64,000 nt of DNA from Chloroflexota bacterium (GTDB lineage: Bacteria; Chloroflexota; Anaerolineae; DTLA01): NCBI GenBank assembly GCA_014874485.1, contig JADBJK010000011.1:1-64000 (forward strand). Direction: 5' to 3'. The notes below the pieces were generated by a model. It saw only the letters and a list, made by a program, of their open reading frames with translations, searched no databases and had not been told where the DNA came from. Positions 41,662 through 50,540 of this stretch are shown here, one piece after another (positions within the stretch are counted from its first letter, which is position 1; every line of letters begins with the position of its first letter). The position numbers and the translations under genes were made by a program.

Positions 41662-44600
41662 TCACTTCCACCCCCGGCACAGGAGTTCCAGCGACAGCGC
41701 GATGTCCCGGTCGGAGTACGCGCCCTGCACCATCGCGCCCGATGGGCACCGCGCGACGCACAGGCCGCACCCCTGGCATCGGCCCGCGATGACCGAGGCC
41801 GCCTGTCGCCCGCCCGCATCGCGTATCTCCACTGCGCCGAACGGGCATACCTCCGCGCATGTCCCGCACGCCCGGCACAGCGCCTCGCGCACGCTGGCGC
41901 TGCTCCCATCGCGGCGGATAACGCTCCGTCCCAGGAGCGCGCTTGCCTTTGCCGCCGTCGCCTCAAGGGCTGCTTTCGGCGCGTCCGCGCTCACGTGGAG
42001 GATGCCCGGAACCCGGTGGTCTGGCTCCATGCCCACGAGCACCACCGCCCCGCACGTGGCCGCCATCTCGCCGCGCTCCCCGTGCAGGGTTACGCGGAAG
42101 TCGCCGATAGCGCCCTCTACCCGCGCAAGGCTGGCCCCCGGCAACACCTGCACCCCGGCCAGCGCATCCGCACCCCGAGCGCCCTCCCGCGTCGCCCACG
42201 ACGTGGCCAGGCCCACGCGCGACAGCAGCCTCGCCATCTCCCGCGCCGCCTTGCCCTCGCCCACCACCAGCGCCGCGGGCATCACCGGATACTCGGCGAA
42301 GGCCATGTCGGCCCCGCCCATCCTGGCGCGGGCAACGCCCAGCGCAATCAGGCTTTCCGCCACAGCGTTCGCCTCATCCGCATCCTCGTACAGCCACGCG
42401 CACTGCTCGCGGATGTTCACGAACTCCAGCCACGCGCCGGCCTCGTTCAGGGGCAACAGTTGGGCCTTGCACCGAAGCCGCTGCGTCGTGCACGAATAGC
42501 AGACCTGGTCCAGCGCGCAGCAGGAACACGCCGCCACCACCACGCGGTTCAGCCCGTGTTGCTCCACGACCTGGGCCAGGCGCGCACCGGCATCGGGCGC
42601 GCACGCCTGCTCCACCACTTCGGCCCACGCCACATCGTGCAGCGTCGCCACGCGCCGGGCAATCGCCTCCAGCGCCAAACGCTCGGCGACTTGCCCTTGG
42701 CAGGCACACAGCCAGACGCCGATGCGGGGGCTTGCTGCCACCGCGCGCCGCCTCCACGTGGCGATGGTCTGGCGAGGCCGCCCCGCCGCGAGCGCCAGCA
42801 GTTCCGCCGCGGCTGCCGACGCCCCCACGCGGTCCCCCGCCGACACGCGCCGCACCCCCCGCCCGGCCGCCATCACCAAATCGAGCCGCGCCTCCGCAAG
42901 GATCACGCCCGACACCGCCAGGTCGCGCTGCTCCTCCACCCAGTCGTGGCGAATCGCGCGCGGCTCGCACACGCGCACGCACGCCAGGCATTCGGAGCAG
43001 GGGCCGCACGTGAGGCAACGGCTCGCCTCGGCCACCGCCTGCTCCGGGTCAAACCCCAGTTCCACTTCCTTGAACGTGGACAGCCGCTCGTCCATCGGTA
43101 TCGTGGGCACAGGCAGGCGGGGGCGCGGTTGGCGTTGCGCATCCGACAACTCCCGACGCGCCACCGGCACGTCCGCATCGGCTTCCTCCACCGCCACGCC
43201 CCGCAGGTAAGCGTCTATCGCCGCTGCCGCGCGCTTGGCCGAGGCGATGGCGTGAATCACCGACACCGGCTGCGTGATGGCGTCGCCCGCCGCAAACACG
43301 CCGGGCCGGTTGGTCATGTAGGTCCGGCGGTCCACGTCAAACGTGCCCTGCGGCGTGATGCGCAACCCATGCCCTTCGCCCAGGAATCCCAGGTCGGGCG
43401 ACTGCCCGATGGCCGGCACCACCACGTCCACGTCCATGCGGAACTCGCTGCCCTCAATCGCGACGGGGCGACGACGGCCCGAGGCATCCGGCTCGCCCAG
43501 CCGCATGCGCACGCACTCCAGCCCTGCCACGCGGCCATCCCGCTCCAGCACGCGCAGCGGCGCGACCAGGAACTGGAACGGAATCCCCTCCCGCTCGGCT
43601 TCTTCCACCTCTTCGGGAATGGCGGGCATCTCCTCGCGCGAGCGGCGGTACAGCACCGTAACGTCCTTCACCCCCAGCCGCCGCAGCGACCGCGACACGT
43701 CCATCGCCGTGTTCCCGCCGCCGATGACGGCCACGCGGGTATCGGCCCCGCGCACCAGCACCCGCTCCAGCCCCTGCCTCCACTGCGGGTCGTCCACCTG
43801 CTGCGACAGGTTGAGCATCTTGAGCAGGCGTGCGCCGTGGACAACGCCCTCCAAATCCTCGCCTGGGATGCCGAGTTCGGTGCTGCGGTGCGCCCCCACG
43901 CCGATGAAGATGGCCTCGTACCCCTGCGCGAACAAGCCCTCCAGGCCGCCTTCCTGCAATCGCACCGGCGAGTTCAGGCGAATCTCCACGCCCAGGGCCT
44001 CTATGGCCGCTATCTCCATGCGCAGGATGTCCTTGGGCAGCCGGTAGGGCGGAATGCCGACGGCCAACATGCCACCTGCGACGGGCAGCGCCTCAAAGAT
44101 GGTAACCCGATACCCGCGCAGCGCCAGTTCCACCGCGACCGTCAGCCCTGCGGGACCGGAGCCGATGACCGCCACCCTGCGCCCGCCGCCGACATCGGGA
44201 GTCCGCTCCTTGCGGCCCAGGAGCGACGGGCGGCGCTCCGCCTGCAATTCATAATCCGCGACGAACCGCTTCAGCGCGCGGGTAGACACGGCTTTGTCCA
44301 CCTCGTTGCGGCGGCAGTTGGCCTCGCACGGGTGATCGCACACGCGCCCGCACACCGCGGGGAACGGAATCGCCTCGCGGATGAGTTCCAGCGCTTCCTC
44401 AAACCGCCGCTGGGCGATGAGCGCCACGTAGCCCTGCACGTGGATGCCGCCCGGACACGTGTCGGAGCATGGCGCGCGCCCGGCCCGCTCAATCGCGTAC
44501 ACGTCGGGGACGGCGTCCGCGGGCCGCCAGATGGCGCGGCGCGTCCCGTCCACGACCACCGGACACACCTTCTCGCATTCGCCGCAGCCGGTGCAGCGGT

Positions 44601-44871
44601 CCAAATCCACGAAGCGGCTGCGGACCCGGACGGCGGCCCGGAATCCAGCGCCCTGTCGCGCCAGAGCCACCAGCGACGCCGGCGCGAGAAACCGAATGTT
44701 TGGATGGCGCGAGACCTGCAACAGCCAAGCCCGCGCGTCCAGGTCGCCCGCGGGCACTGCGAACCACGGGCTTGCGCTCACCAGCGACACCTGCGCCCCG
44801 GCCTCGGCCAAATCCCAGGCCGCCTGCGCCCCCGCCAGCGTCCCACCAACGACCAGGAACCCTTCCGTCAT
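41662..44871 (-). CDS. Giant HdrA/GltD-type flavoprotein fusion
   Basis: A 1069-residue multi-domain protein. Residues 1-60 resemble the HdrA flavin domain, but the catalytic-cysteine motif is degenerate (DLDARAWLLQVSRHPNI). A [4Fe-4S] site (CTGCGECEKVCP, 93-104) follows. Residues 130-560 are a full GltD-type NAD(P)H oxidoreductase: cysteine cluster around 174-186, GSGPAGL, GGGNTAMDVSR, AIGQSPDLG and FAAGDA. A cysteine cluster CLTCGPCSECLACVRVC (619-635) leads to a second HdrA N-terminal motif (IGVWLCACQG, 717) and two C-terminal clusters (999-1009, 1032-1042). It likely links NAD(P)H with the Hdr and ferredoxin pools. It overlaps the korC-type gene by four bases and leads into mvhD and hdrCB. 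Confidence 0.88.
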   Translation of the reverse strand: MTEGFLVVGGTLAGAQAAWDLAEAGAQVSLVSASPWFAVPAGDLDARAWLLQVSRHPNIRFLAPASLVALARQGAGFRAAVRVRSRFVDLDRCTGCGECEKVCPVVVDGTRRAIWRPADAVPDVYAIERAGRAPCSDTCPGGIHVQGYVALIAQRRFEEALELIREAIPFPAVCGRVCDHPCEANCRRNEVDKAVSTRALKRFVADYELQAERRPSLLGRKERTPDVGGGRRVAVIGSGPAGLTVAVELALRGYRVTIFEALPVAGGMLAVGIPPYRLPKDILRMEIAAIEALGVEIRLNSPVRLQEGGLEGLFAQGYEAIFIGVGAHRSTELGIPGEDLEGVVHGARLLKMLNLSQQVDDPQWRQGLERVLVRGADTRVAVIGGGNTAMDVSRSLRRLGVKDVTVLYRRSREEMPAIPEEVEEAEREGIPFQFLVAPLRVLERDGRVAGLECVRMRLGEPDASGRRRPVAIEGSEFRMDVDVVVPAIGQSPDLGFLGEGHGLRITPQGTFDVDRRTYMTNRPGVFAAGDAITQPVSVIHAIASAKRAAAAIDAYLRGVAVEEADADVPVARRELSDAQRQPRPRLPVPTIPMDERLSTFKEVELGFDPEQAVAEASRCLTCGPCSECLACVRVCEPRAIRHDWVEEQRDLAVSGVILAEARLDLVMAAGRGVRRVSAGDRVGASAAAAELLALAAGRPRQTIATWRRRAVAASPRIGVWLCACQGQVAERLALEAIARRVATLHDVAWAEVVEQACAPDAGARLAQVVEQHGLNRVVVAACSCCALDQVCYSCTTQRLRCKAQLLPLNEAGAWLEFVNIREQCAWLYEDADEANAVAESLIALGVARARMGGADMAFAEYPVMPAALVVGEGKAAREMARLLSRVGLATSWATREGARGADALAGVQVLPGASLARVEGAIGDFRVTLHGERGEMAATCGAVVLVGMEPDHRVPGILHVSADAPKAALEATAAKASALLGRSVIRRDGSSASVREALCRACGTCAEVCPFGAVEIRDAGGRQAASVIAGRCQGCGLCVARCPSGAMVQGAYSDRDIALSLELLCRGWK

Positions 44872-45425
44872 GAGCGGCTCTCCACCAGTTTGCGGCCGTA
44901 GTCCAGCCCGGCCTGGAACGCCTTGAGGTTGAGTTCCTCCGTGCCCTTGGGCACCGATTCGCTCACCGCGCGGCGCATGGACTCCTCGGACACGACGCCC
45001 GCCACCGCCGTCAGGAAGCCCAGCATGACGATGTTGGCGACCATCTTCCGCCCCACCTCCGCCTCAGCGATGCGTGTGGCCGGGATGGCGTACACCTTCA
45101 CCCCCTCCGGCAGCGGGCCTAGCACCACCAAGTCCTCATCCACCAGCAGCAGATTCCCGTCGTGCAGCGTTGGCGCGTACTTGTTGTACGCCTCCTGCGA
45201 CATGATGACCACGACCGACGGGTCTATCAGGTGCGGATACTGCACGGGCGCGTCGGAGAGAACCACCTGCGCCGCGCACGCGCCCCCGCGCGACTCCGGC
45301 CCGTAACTCTGGGTAAACGTCGCGTACTTGCCGTCGTAGAGGGCCGCGGCCTTACCCAGGATGTACCCCGCCAGGATGATGCCCTGCCCTCCGAACCCCG
45401 TCAGCCGTATCTCCGTTCGCGCCAT
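44868..45425 (-). CDS. korC: 2-oxoacid:ferredoxin oxidoreductase, gamma subunit (second set)
   Basis: A 185-residue Kor-type gamma subunit with GFGGQGIILAGYILGKAAAL, FTQSYGPESRGGAC and PKGTEELNLKAFQAGL. The ATG at 45425 has GGAGGG upstream. Its stop overlaps the start of the HdrA/GltD-type fusion (ATGA), tying the oxidoreductase physically to the Hdr module. A TGTCATTGCGAG repeat separates it from korB. Confidence 0.93.
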   Translation of the reverse strand: MARTEIRLTGFGGQGIILAGYILGKAAALYDGKYATFTQSYGPESRGGACAAQVVLSDAPVQYPHLIDPSVVVIMSQEAYNKYAPTLHDGNLLLVDEDLVVLGPLPEGVKVYAIPATRIAEAEVGRKMVANIVMLGFLTAVAGVVSEESMRRAVSESVPKGTEELNLKAFQAGLDYGRKLVESRS

Positions 45426-45491
45426 CGCGCCCTCCATGTGTTGCGTTGGGTGTTGCCGATGGAGTCTAGTGCCACAACCTCAGTTATGACC

Positions 45492-45563
45492 TGTCATTGC
45501 GAGCGAAGCGAAGCAATCCCACACCCGAGATTGCTTCGGGCGCTGCGCACCCTCGCAATGACA
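45492..45563. repeat. TGTCATTGCGAG repeat inside the second kor operon
   Basis: Perfect outer arms TGTCATTGCGAG/CTCGCAATGACA with an inner AAGCAATC/GATTGCTT pair. It sits in the 144-bp gap between korB and korC of one operon, suggesting insertion after operon formation. Confidence 0.88.
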
Positions 45564-45569
45564 GAAGCC

Positions 45570-46394
45570 CTACCCCACCTCGCCCCAGACGGGCTTCTCT
45601 ATGTCCACAAACTTGCCCACGATAATGTCGCCGCCCAGTTCAATATCCACATCGCGCGGGTCGGCCCCGTGGACGATGCGGCTGCGCTCGCGGTAGTAGC
45701 GCAGGTGCTCCAGCCCCTCGCGCAGTTTGTTCATGCGCCCGTACAGCGTGGGGCACGGCGAGATGATCTCCACAAAACTGAACCCGCGCTTCATGAGCGC
45801 CTCGCCGATGGCCTTCTCCAGACGGCGCACGTGCAGCACGGTCCAGCGGGCCACATACACCGCCCCGCTCCCTGCCGCCAGGTAGGGCAAGTTGAACGGA
45901 TGCTCCGCATTGCCGCGGGGCGACGTAGTCGTGCGCGCGTGCAGCGGGGTCGTCGGGGCCAGTTGGCCGCCGGTCATCCCGTAGTTGAAGTTGTTCACGC
46001 AGATGACCGTCATGTCCACATTGCGGCGGGCGGCGTGGATGAGGTGATTGCCACCGATGCCCGCCAAGTCCCCGTCCCCGCTGAACACCACCACCTTCAG
46101 TTCGGGGTTGCCCAGTTTCAGCCCGGTGGCGAAGGGGATGGCTCGCCCGTGCGTCGTGTGGAACGAATCCAGGCGCACGTAGCCCGCCACGCGCCCCGTG
46201 CAGCCAATGCCCGACACCACCACCACCTTGTCCATGTCCAGCCCGGACTTGATCAGCGCGCTGACAAAACAGGTGAGCGCCGTCCCCAGCCCGCACCCTG
46301 AACACCAGATGTGCGGCAAGCGGTCCTTCCGCAGCACAGCGTCCATCGGGTGCGATTCCGCCATCTCCACCTCTTGCGGCACCGTTTCAATCAT
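45570..46394 (-). CDS. korB: 2-oxoacid:ferredoxin oxidoreductase, beta subunit (second set)
   Basis: A 274-residue TPP-binding subunit. Features are WCSGCGLGTALTCF, GIGCTGRVAG, the TPP motif FSGDGDLAGIGGNH and VNNFNYGMTGGQLAPTTP. It aligns throughout with the first set's KorB but is clearly divergent, so the two enzymes probably have different substrates. GGAGGG lies before the ATG. Confidence 0.94.
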   Translation of the reverse strand: MIETVPQEVEMAESHPMDAVLRKDRLPHIWCSGCGLGTALTCFVSALIKSGLDMDKVVVVSGIGCTGRVAGYVRLDSFHTTHGRAIPFATGLKLGNPELKVVVFSGDGDLAGIGGNHLIHAARRNVDMTVICVNNFNYGMTGGQLAPTTPLHARTTTSPRGNAEHPFNLPYLAAGSGAVYVARWTVLHVRRLEKAIGEALMKRGFSFVEIISPCPTLYGRMNKLREGLEHLRYYRERSRIVHGADPRDVDIELGGDIIVGKFVDIEKPVWGEVG

Positions 46395-46408
46395 CTGCAC
46401 CCTCCCCG

Positions 46409-47563
46409 TCAGCGGCCCGCGGCCTTGCGAATCAACGCCAGGATGTCGTGCGGGTCGTGCAAGTCCCCGCCCGCGTGGCCCGCCAGGTACACGTCGGCCT
46501 TGCCCGCCGCGCACCGCTCCACCTCGTACACCATCTGCCCCAGGTTGATTTCCACCACGACGAAGGCGCGAACCCGCCCCGCAAGTGCGCGAATCTTCTC
46601 CTCCGGGAACGGCCACAGCGTGATGAGCCGCAGCATTCCCACCTTGATGCCTTCCTGCCGCGCCTGCTCCATCGGCCAGTACGACGTGCGCGCCGAGATG
46701 CCGTAGGTAACCACCACCACTTCGGCATCGTCCAGGTTCTGCTCCTCCACGTCTATCATCCGATGGCGATTCCGGCGTATCTTCTCCACCAGCCGCGTGA
46801 TCATCCGCTGCTGCGTAACTGCGTCCACCATCGGATAGCCGCGCTCGTCGTGGGTGAGGCCGGTAACGTGAATCCGATACCCCTCGCCGGCGTTCACCAT
46901 CGCGGGCACCAAGTCCTCGCCCGCCTCATACGGCTTGTACGCGTCGGGTCCAACCGTCGGCTTGCGGCGCGGGTAGATGGGAATCTGCTCCGGCGGCGGG
47001 ATGACCACCTTCTCCGTCATGTGGCCCACTTCCGCGTCGGTCATCACCAGCACCGGCGTGCGGAACTCCTCCGCCAGGTTGAAGGCGCGGATGGTGAGGT
47101 CAAACAACTCCTGCGGCGAACTGGGGCACAGCGCGATGATCTCGTAGCAGCCGTGAGAACCCCAGCGCGCCTGCATCACATCGCCCTGCCCCACCAGCGT
47201 TGGCAGGCCGGTGGACGGCCCGCCGCGCTGTACGTTCACCACGACGCACGGCGTCTCGGTCATGATGCCCAGGCCCAGGTTCTCCATCATCAGGCTGAAG
47301 CCAGGGCCAGAGGTGGCGGTCATGGCGCGACGCCCCGCCCAGGACGCCCCCAGCACCGCGTTCATGGACGCCAGTTCGTCCTCCATCTGGATGTAGATGC
47401 CGCCCACTTCGGGCAGGCGGGCCGCCATGCGTTCGGCGATCTCCGTCGCGGGCGTGATGGGGTACCCCGCGAAAAACCGGCACCCCGCGCAGATGGCCGC
47501 CTCGGCGCAGGCGTCATCGCCGCTCATGAAGTACTCGCCGAAGAGAAGCCGAGGCTCGCTCAT
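46409..47563 (-). CDS. korA: 2-oxoacid:ferredoxin oxidoreductase, alpha subunit (second set)
   Basis: A 384-residue subunit with CRFFAGYPITPATEIAE, QMEDELASMNAVLGAS, ATSGPGFSLMMENLG and VNVQRGGPSTGLPT. It is the pyrimidine- and CoA-binding partner of KorB. Its start overlaps the ferredoxin gene by four bases (ATGA), so translation is coupled. Confidence 0.94.
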   Translation of the reverse strand: MSEPRLLFGEYFMSGDDACAEAAICAGCRFFAGYPITPATEIAERMAARLPEVGGIYIQMEDELASMNAVLGASWAGRRAMTATSGPGFSLMMENLGLGIMTETPCVVVNVQRGGPSTGLPTLVGQGDVMQARWGSHGCYEIIALCPSSPQELFDLTIRAFNLAEEFRTPVLVMTDAEVGHMTEKVVIPPPEQIPIYPRRKPTVGPDAYKPYEAGEDLVPAMVNAGEGYRIHVTGLTHDERGYPMVDAVTQQRMITRLVEKIRRNRHRMIDVEEQNLDDAEVVVVTYGISARTSYWPMEQARQEGIKVGMLRLITLWPFPEEKIRALAGRVRAFVVVEINLGQMVYEVERCAAGKADVYLAGHAGGDLHDPHDILALIRKAAGR

Positions 47564-47829
47564 GGCGCCACCTCCATTTCTTCACGGACGTGGATGGCAA
47601 ATTCGGGGCACAGCATCTCGCAGAGGCCGCAGGCAACGCACTGCTCGGGGTGGAGCGCATAGGGGGGGTGATAGCCCTTCTGATTGAACGTCTCGGAAAT
47701 CGCCAGCACGTCGCGCGGGCAGAACTCCACGCAGAACCCGCACCCCTTGCACCGTTCCACGAGGACGGAAATCTTGCCGCGCGGCACCACAATCTTATCG
47801 GCATCCAGAGGACGACGCCAAAGCCTCAC
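47560..47829 (-). CDS. korD: Ferredoxin-like delta subunit (second kor set)
   Basis: An 89-residue 2[4Fe-4S] protein with CKGCGFCVEFCP and CVACGLCEMLCP. The start is a GTG with AGGAGGAG six bases upstream. It opens the second kor operon, with a consensus-like promoter at 47974-48001 and a hairpin in the leader. Confidence 0.9.
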   Translation of the reverse strand: MRLWRRPLDADKIVVPRGKISVLVERCKGCGFCVEFCPRDVLAISETFNQKGYHPPYALHPEQCVACGLCEMLCPEFAIHVREEMEVAP

Positions 47830-47862
47830 GCTGCTCCTCCTGTCGGTTTCTCGTGAAAACTG

Positions 47863-47900
47863 GGGCGCTCCATTGCAACCCCTGAGCGAATGGAGCGCCC
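47863..47900 (-). promoter_or_regulatory. Leader hairpin of the second kor operon
   Basis: A perfect 12-bp stem (GGGCGCTCCATT and its complement) with a 14-nt loop lies between the promoter and the ferredoxin start, inside the likely 5' leader. It ends about 34 nt before the start codon and is followed by a short AGTTTTC. It could be an attenuator, or instead the sucCD terminator. Confidence 0.55.
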
Positions 47901-47973
47901 TCGGTACCAGCAAGCGTTCCACACTCCGCCCAAGCGCCATCGCTTACGCGCGTGCGGCGTCCATGCAAAAGTC

Positions 47974-48001
47974 AGTATACTGACAGCCGTGCGTCTGTCA
48001 A
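47974..48001 (-). promoter_or_regulatory. Promoter of the second kor-hdr operon
   Basis: TTGACA (47996-48001) and TATACT (47974-47979) are 16 bp apart on the minus strand, directly after the sucD stop. A CAGTATACTG palindrome covers the -10 box and could be an operator. Confidence 0.75.
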
Positions 48002-48006
48002 AGTTA

Positions 48007-48873
48007 TCAGGCGGTTTCTGCCACCAGGTCGGCCACTTCCACCGGATGACGGGCGATGCGGACGCCTGCCTCCCGCAGGGCCGCGACCTTCTCCGCTGCC
48101 GTGCCCGTGCCGCCGGAGATGATGGCCCCCGCGTGGCCCATGCGCTTCCCCGGCGGGGCGGTCTGTCCCGCGATGAACGCGGTAACCGGCTTGGTCATGT
48201 GCGTGGCGATGTACTCGGCCGCCCGCTCCTCGTCCGTCCCGCCGATTTCGCCGATGAGCACCACATGCTCCGTCAGCGGGTCATCCTGGAACAACTTCAG
48301 GGCGTCAATGAACGTGGTGCCGATAATCGGGTCCCCGCCGATGCCGATGCAGGTGGACTGGCCGATGCCCCTCTGCGTCAGGGCGTACACGACCTCGTAG
48401 GTGAGCGTCCCGCTGCGCGACACCACCCCCACCTTGCCGGGCATGTGGATGTGCCCGGGCATGATGCCCACCTTCGCCTCGCCGGGCGTGATGAGGCCCG
48501 GACAGTTCGGCCCGATGAGCCGCGTGGACGTGTGCTTCAAGTACTCGCACACCTTCACCATGTCCAACACGGGAATGCCCTCGGTGATGCAGACGACGAG
48601 TTCAATCCCCGCGTCCGCGGCCTCCAGGATGGCATCCGGCGCGAAACGGGCGGGCACGTAGATGATGGACGTGTTCGCGCCCGTGGCGTTCACCGCCTCC
48701 TTCACCGTATCAAACACCGGCACGCCCGCGGCCCACTCGCCCCCCTTGCCCGGCGATGTTCCGCCGACCACCTTCGTGCCGTAGGCGATCATCTGCAGCG
48801 TGTGAAACTCCCCTTCGCGGCCTGTAATGCCCTGCACCAGCAGGCGCGTCTGCTTGTTCACCAAAACGCTCAT
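48007..48873 (-). CDS. sucD: Succinate-CoA ligase, alpha subunit
   Basis: A 288-residue CoA-binding subunit interconverting succinyl-CoA and succinate with substrate-level phosphorylation. The CoA domain shows [26 protein letters not shown] near the N-terminus and the phosphorylated histidine lies in [10 protein letters not shown]. The active pair with SucC is interrupted by a HIT gene, but both are on the same strand. Succinyl-CoA is the product expected of a 2-oxoglutarate:ferredoxin oxidoreductase, encoded immediately downstream. Confidence 0.97.
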   Translation of the reverse strand: MSVLVNKQTRLLVQGITGREGEFHTLQMIAYGTKVVGGTSPGKGGEWAAGVPVFDTVKEAVNATGANTSIIYVPARFAPDAILEAADAGIELVVCITEGIPVLDMVKVCEYLKHTSTRLIGPNCPGLITPGEAKVGIMPGHIHMPGKVGVVSRSGTLTYEVVYALTQRGIGQSTCIGIGGDPIIGTTFIDALKLFQDDPLTEHVVLIGEIGGTDEERAAEYIATHMTKPVTAFIAGQTAPPGKRMGHAGAIISGGTGTAAEKVAALREAGVRIARHPVEVADLVAETA

Positions 48874-48896
48874 CGCATTCCTCTCTTATGTCAACG

Positions 48897-49316
48897 TCAA
48901 GATTGTGGCTCAATGGCTTTGCGGATGCGCTCTGCAGCCCGCTGCAAGTCGGCGTCGCCGGCGAAGTACTCCCGGCGCAGGGCGATGGAGCGGTCGCCCG
49001 CCCAACGCGGCAGGACGTGGATGTGGAAGTGGAACACCGTCTGCCCCGCGGCGGGGCCGTTGCTCTGGAAGATGTTCACGCCATCGCACCCAAAGGCAGC
49101 CTTCACCGCGCGGGCCACCTTCACCGCCGTGCGCATCGCCGCCGCTGCCTCTTCCGGATCAATCTCAAACGCGTCGGCTGCGTGGGTCTTGGGCACCACC
49201 AGCGTGTGCCCCTCGTGAATCGGCATGATGTCCATGAACGCCACCGTCGCCTCGTCCTCGTACACGATGTGCGCCGGAGCCCGTCTGGCGATGATATCGC
49301 AGAACACGCACCCCAT
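48897..49316 (-). CDS. HIT-family nucleotide hydrolase
   Basis: A 139-residue histidine-triad protein of the Hint/PKCI group. It begins CVFCDIIARRAPAHIVYED and the catalytic triad is in HFHIHVLPRW. Such proteins hydrolyse nucleoside phosphoramidates or AMP-lysine bonds. GGAGGGG precedes the ATG. Its position between sucC and sucD (17-bp and 23-bp gaps) is unusual and places it under the same control. Confidence 0.95.
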   Translation of the reverse strand: MGCVFCDIIARRAPAHIVYEDEATVAFMDIMPIHEGHTLVVPKTHAADAFEIDPEEAAAAMRTAVKVARAVKAAFGCDGVNIFQSNGPAAGQTVFHFHIHVLPRWAGDRSIALRREYFAGDADLQRAAERIRKAIEPQS

Positions 49317-49333
49317 ACCGCCCCTCCGAGTCG

Positions 49334-50473
49334 CTACGCCTCGCCGCGAGCCGCCGCGACCGCCAACTGCGCCGCCTCCACCAGCGAGGTCGTGGCGCGC
49401 ATGTTGGCGTTCGCCAGCAGCCGCCGCCCTTCCTCCTCGTTGGTGCCCACCAGGCGCACCACCATCGGCACGTTCGGCTTGACCTCCTCCAGCGCCGTCA
49501 GGATGCCCTTGGCCACCTCGTCGCAGCGGGTGATGCCGCCGAAGATGTTGAACAGCACCGACTTCACGTTGGGATCCGAGAGAATCATGCGTAGGGCAGC
49601 CGCCACCTTGTCGGCCTTGGCCCCGCCGCCGATGTCCAGGAAGTTCGCGGGCGCGCCGCCGAACAGTTTGATGACGTCCATGGTGGCCATCGCCAGCCCG
49701 GCGCCGTTGACCATGCACCCCACGTTGCCGTCCAGTTTCACGTAACTCAGCCCGTGCTTGCGCGCCTCGGTCTCGGCGGGCGCTTCCTCGTCCAGGTCGC
49801 GCATCTCCTCCAGGTCGGGATGGCGGAACAGGCCGTTGTCGTCCAGGACGATCTTCCCGTCCACCGCCAGCAACTTGTGCTCATCGGTAACGACCAGCGG
49901 GTTGATCTCGGCCAGCGACGCATCCGTGCCCACAAACGCCTTGTACAGGCCCTGCGCGATGGCCGCGAACGACCCGACCAAGTCCTTGTCCAGGCCGATG
50001 CCAAAGGCGATCTCGCGGGCCTGGAACGGCTGAAGCCCCAGGAACGGGTTGATGCTCACCTTGTAAATCTTCTCGGGCGAAACGCGGGCGACTTCCTCTA
50101 TCTCCACGCCGCCCTCCGCAGACGCCATCATCACGGCACGCTTGGTCGCTCGGTCCACCACGACGCCCAGGTAGATCTCCTTCTGAATCCGCGCGGCCTC
50201 GTCCACCAGGACCTTCTTCACCTTCAGGCCCTTGATGTCCATGCCCAGAATCTGGCCGGCGATGCGCTCGGCTTCCGCGGGATCGCGGGCCAGTTTGATG
50301 CCGCCCGCCTTGCCCCGCCCGCCGACGAGCACCTGCGACTTGATGACGACCGGCTTGCCCAGCCGCGCCGCAATCGCCCCGGCCTCCACCGGCGTCGTCG
50401 CCACGTCCCCCTCCGGAATCGGGACACCGTAGCGCGCGAAGATGCGCTTGGACTGGAACTCATGCAGTTTCAC
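49334..50473 (-). CDS. sucC: Succinate-CoA ligase (ADP-forming), beta subunit
   Basis: A 379-residue ATP-grasp subunit. Features are [34 protein letters not shown], the [18 protein letters not shown] phosphate region and [14 protein letters not shown]. It starts with GTG preceded by GGGGAGG. First gene of sucC-HIT-sucD. Confidence 0.97.
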   Translation of the reverse strand: MKLHEFQSKRIFARYGVPIPEGDVATTPVEAGAIAARLGKPVVIKSQVLVGGRGKAGGIKLARDPAEAERIAGQILGMDIKGLKVKKVLVDEAARIQKEIYLGVVVDRATKRAVMMASAEGGVEIEEVARVSPEKIYKVSINPFLGLQPFQAREIAFGIGLDKDLVGSFAAIAQGLYKAFVGTDASLAEINPLVVTDEHKLLAVDGKIVLDDNGLFRHPDLEEMRDLDEEAPAETEARKHGLSYVKLDGNVGCMVNGAGLAMATMDVIKLFGGAPANFLDIGGGAKADKVAAALRMILSDPNVKSVLFNIFGGITRCDEVAKGILTALEEVKPNVPMVVRLVGTNEEEGRRLLANANMRATTSLVEAAQLAVAAARGEA

Positions 50474-50540
50474 GCTGACCTCCCCGTAATGTCAGGCTAT
50501 TCTCGTAGAACCCAATGAGACCCGTGAAAACCAGAGGCCA

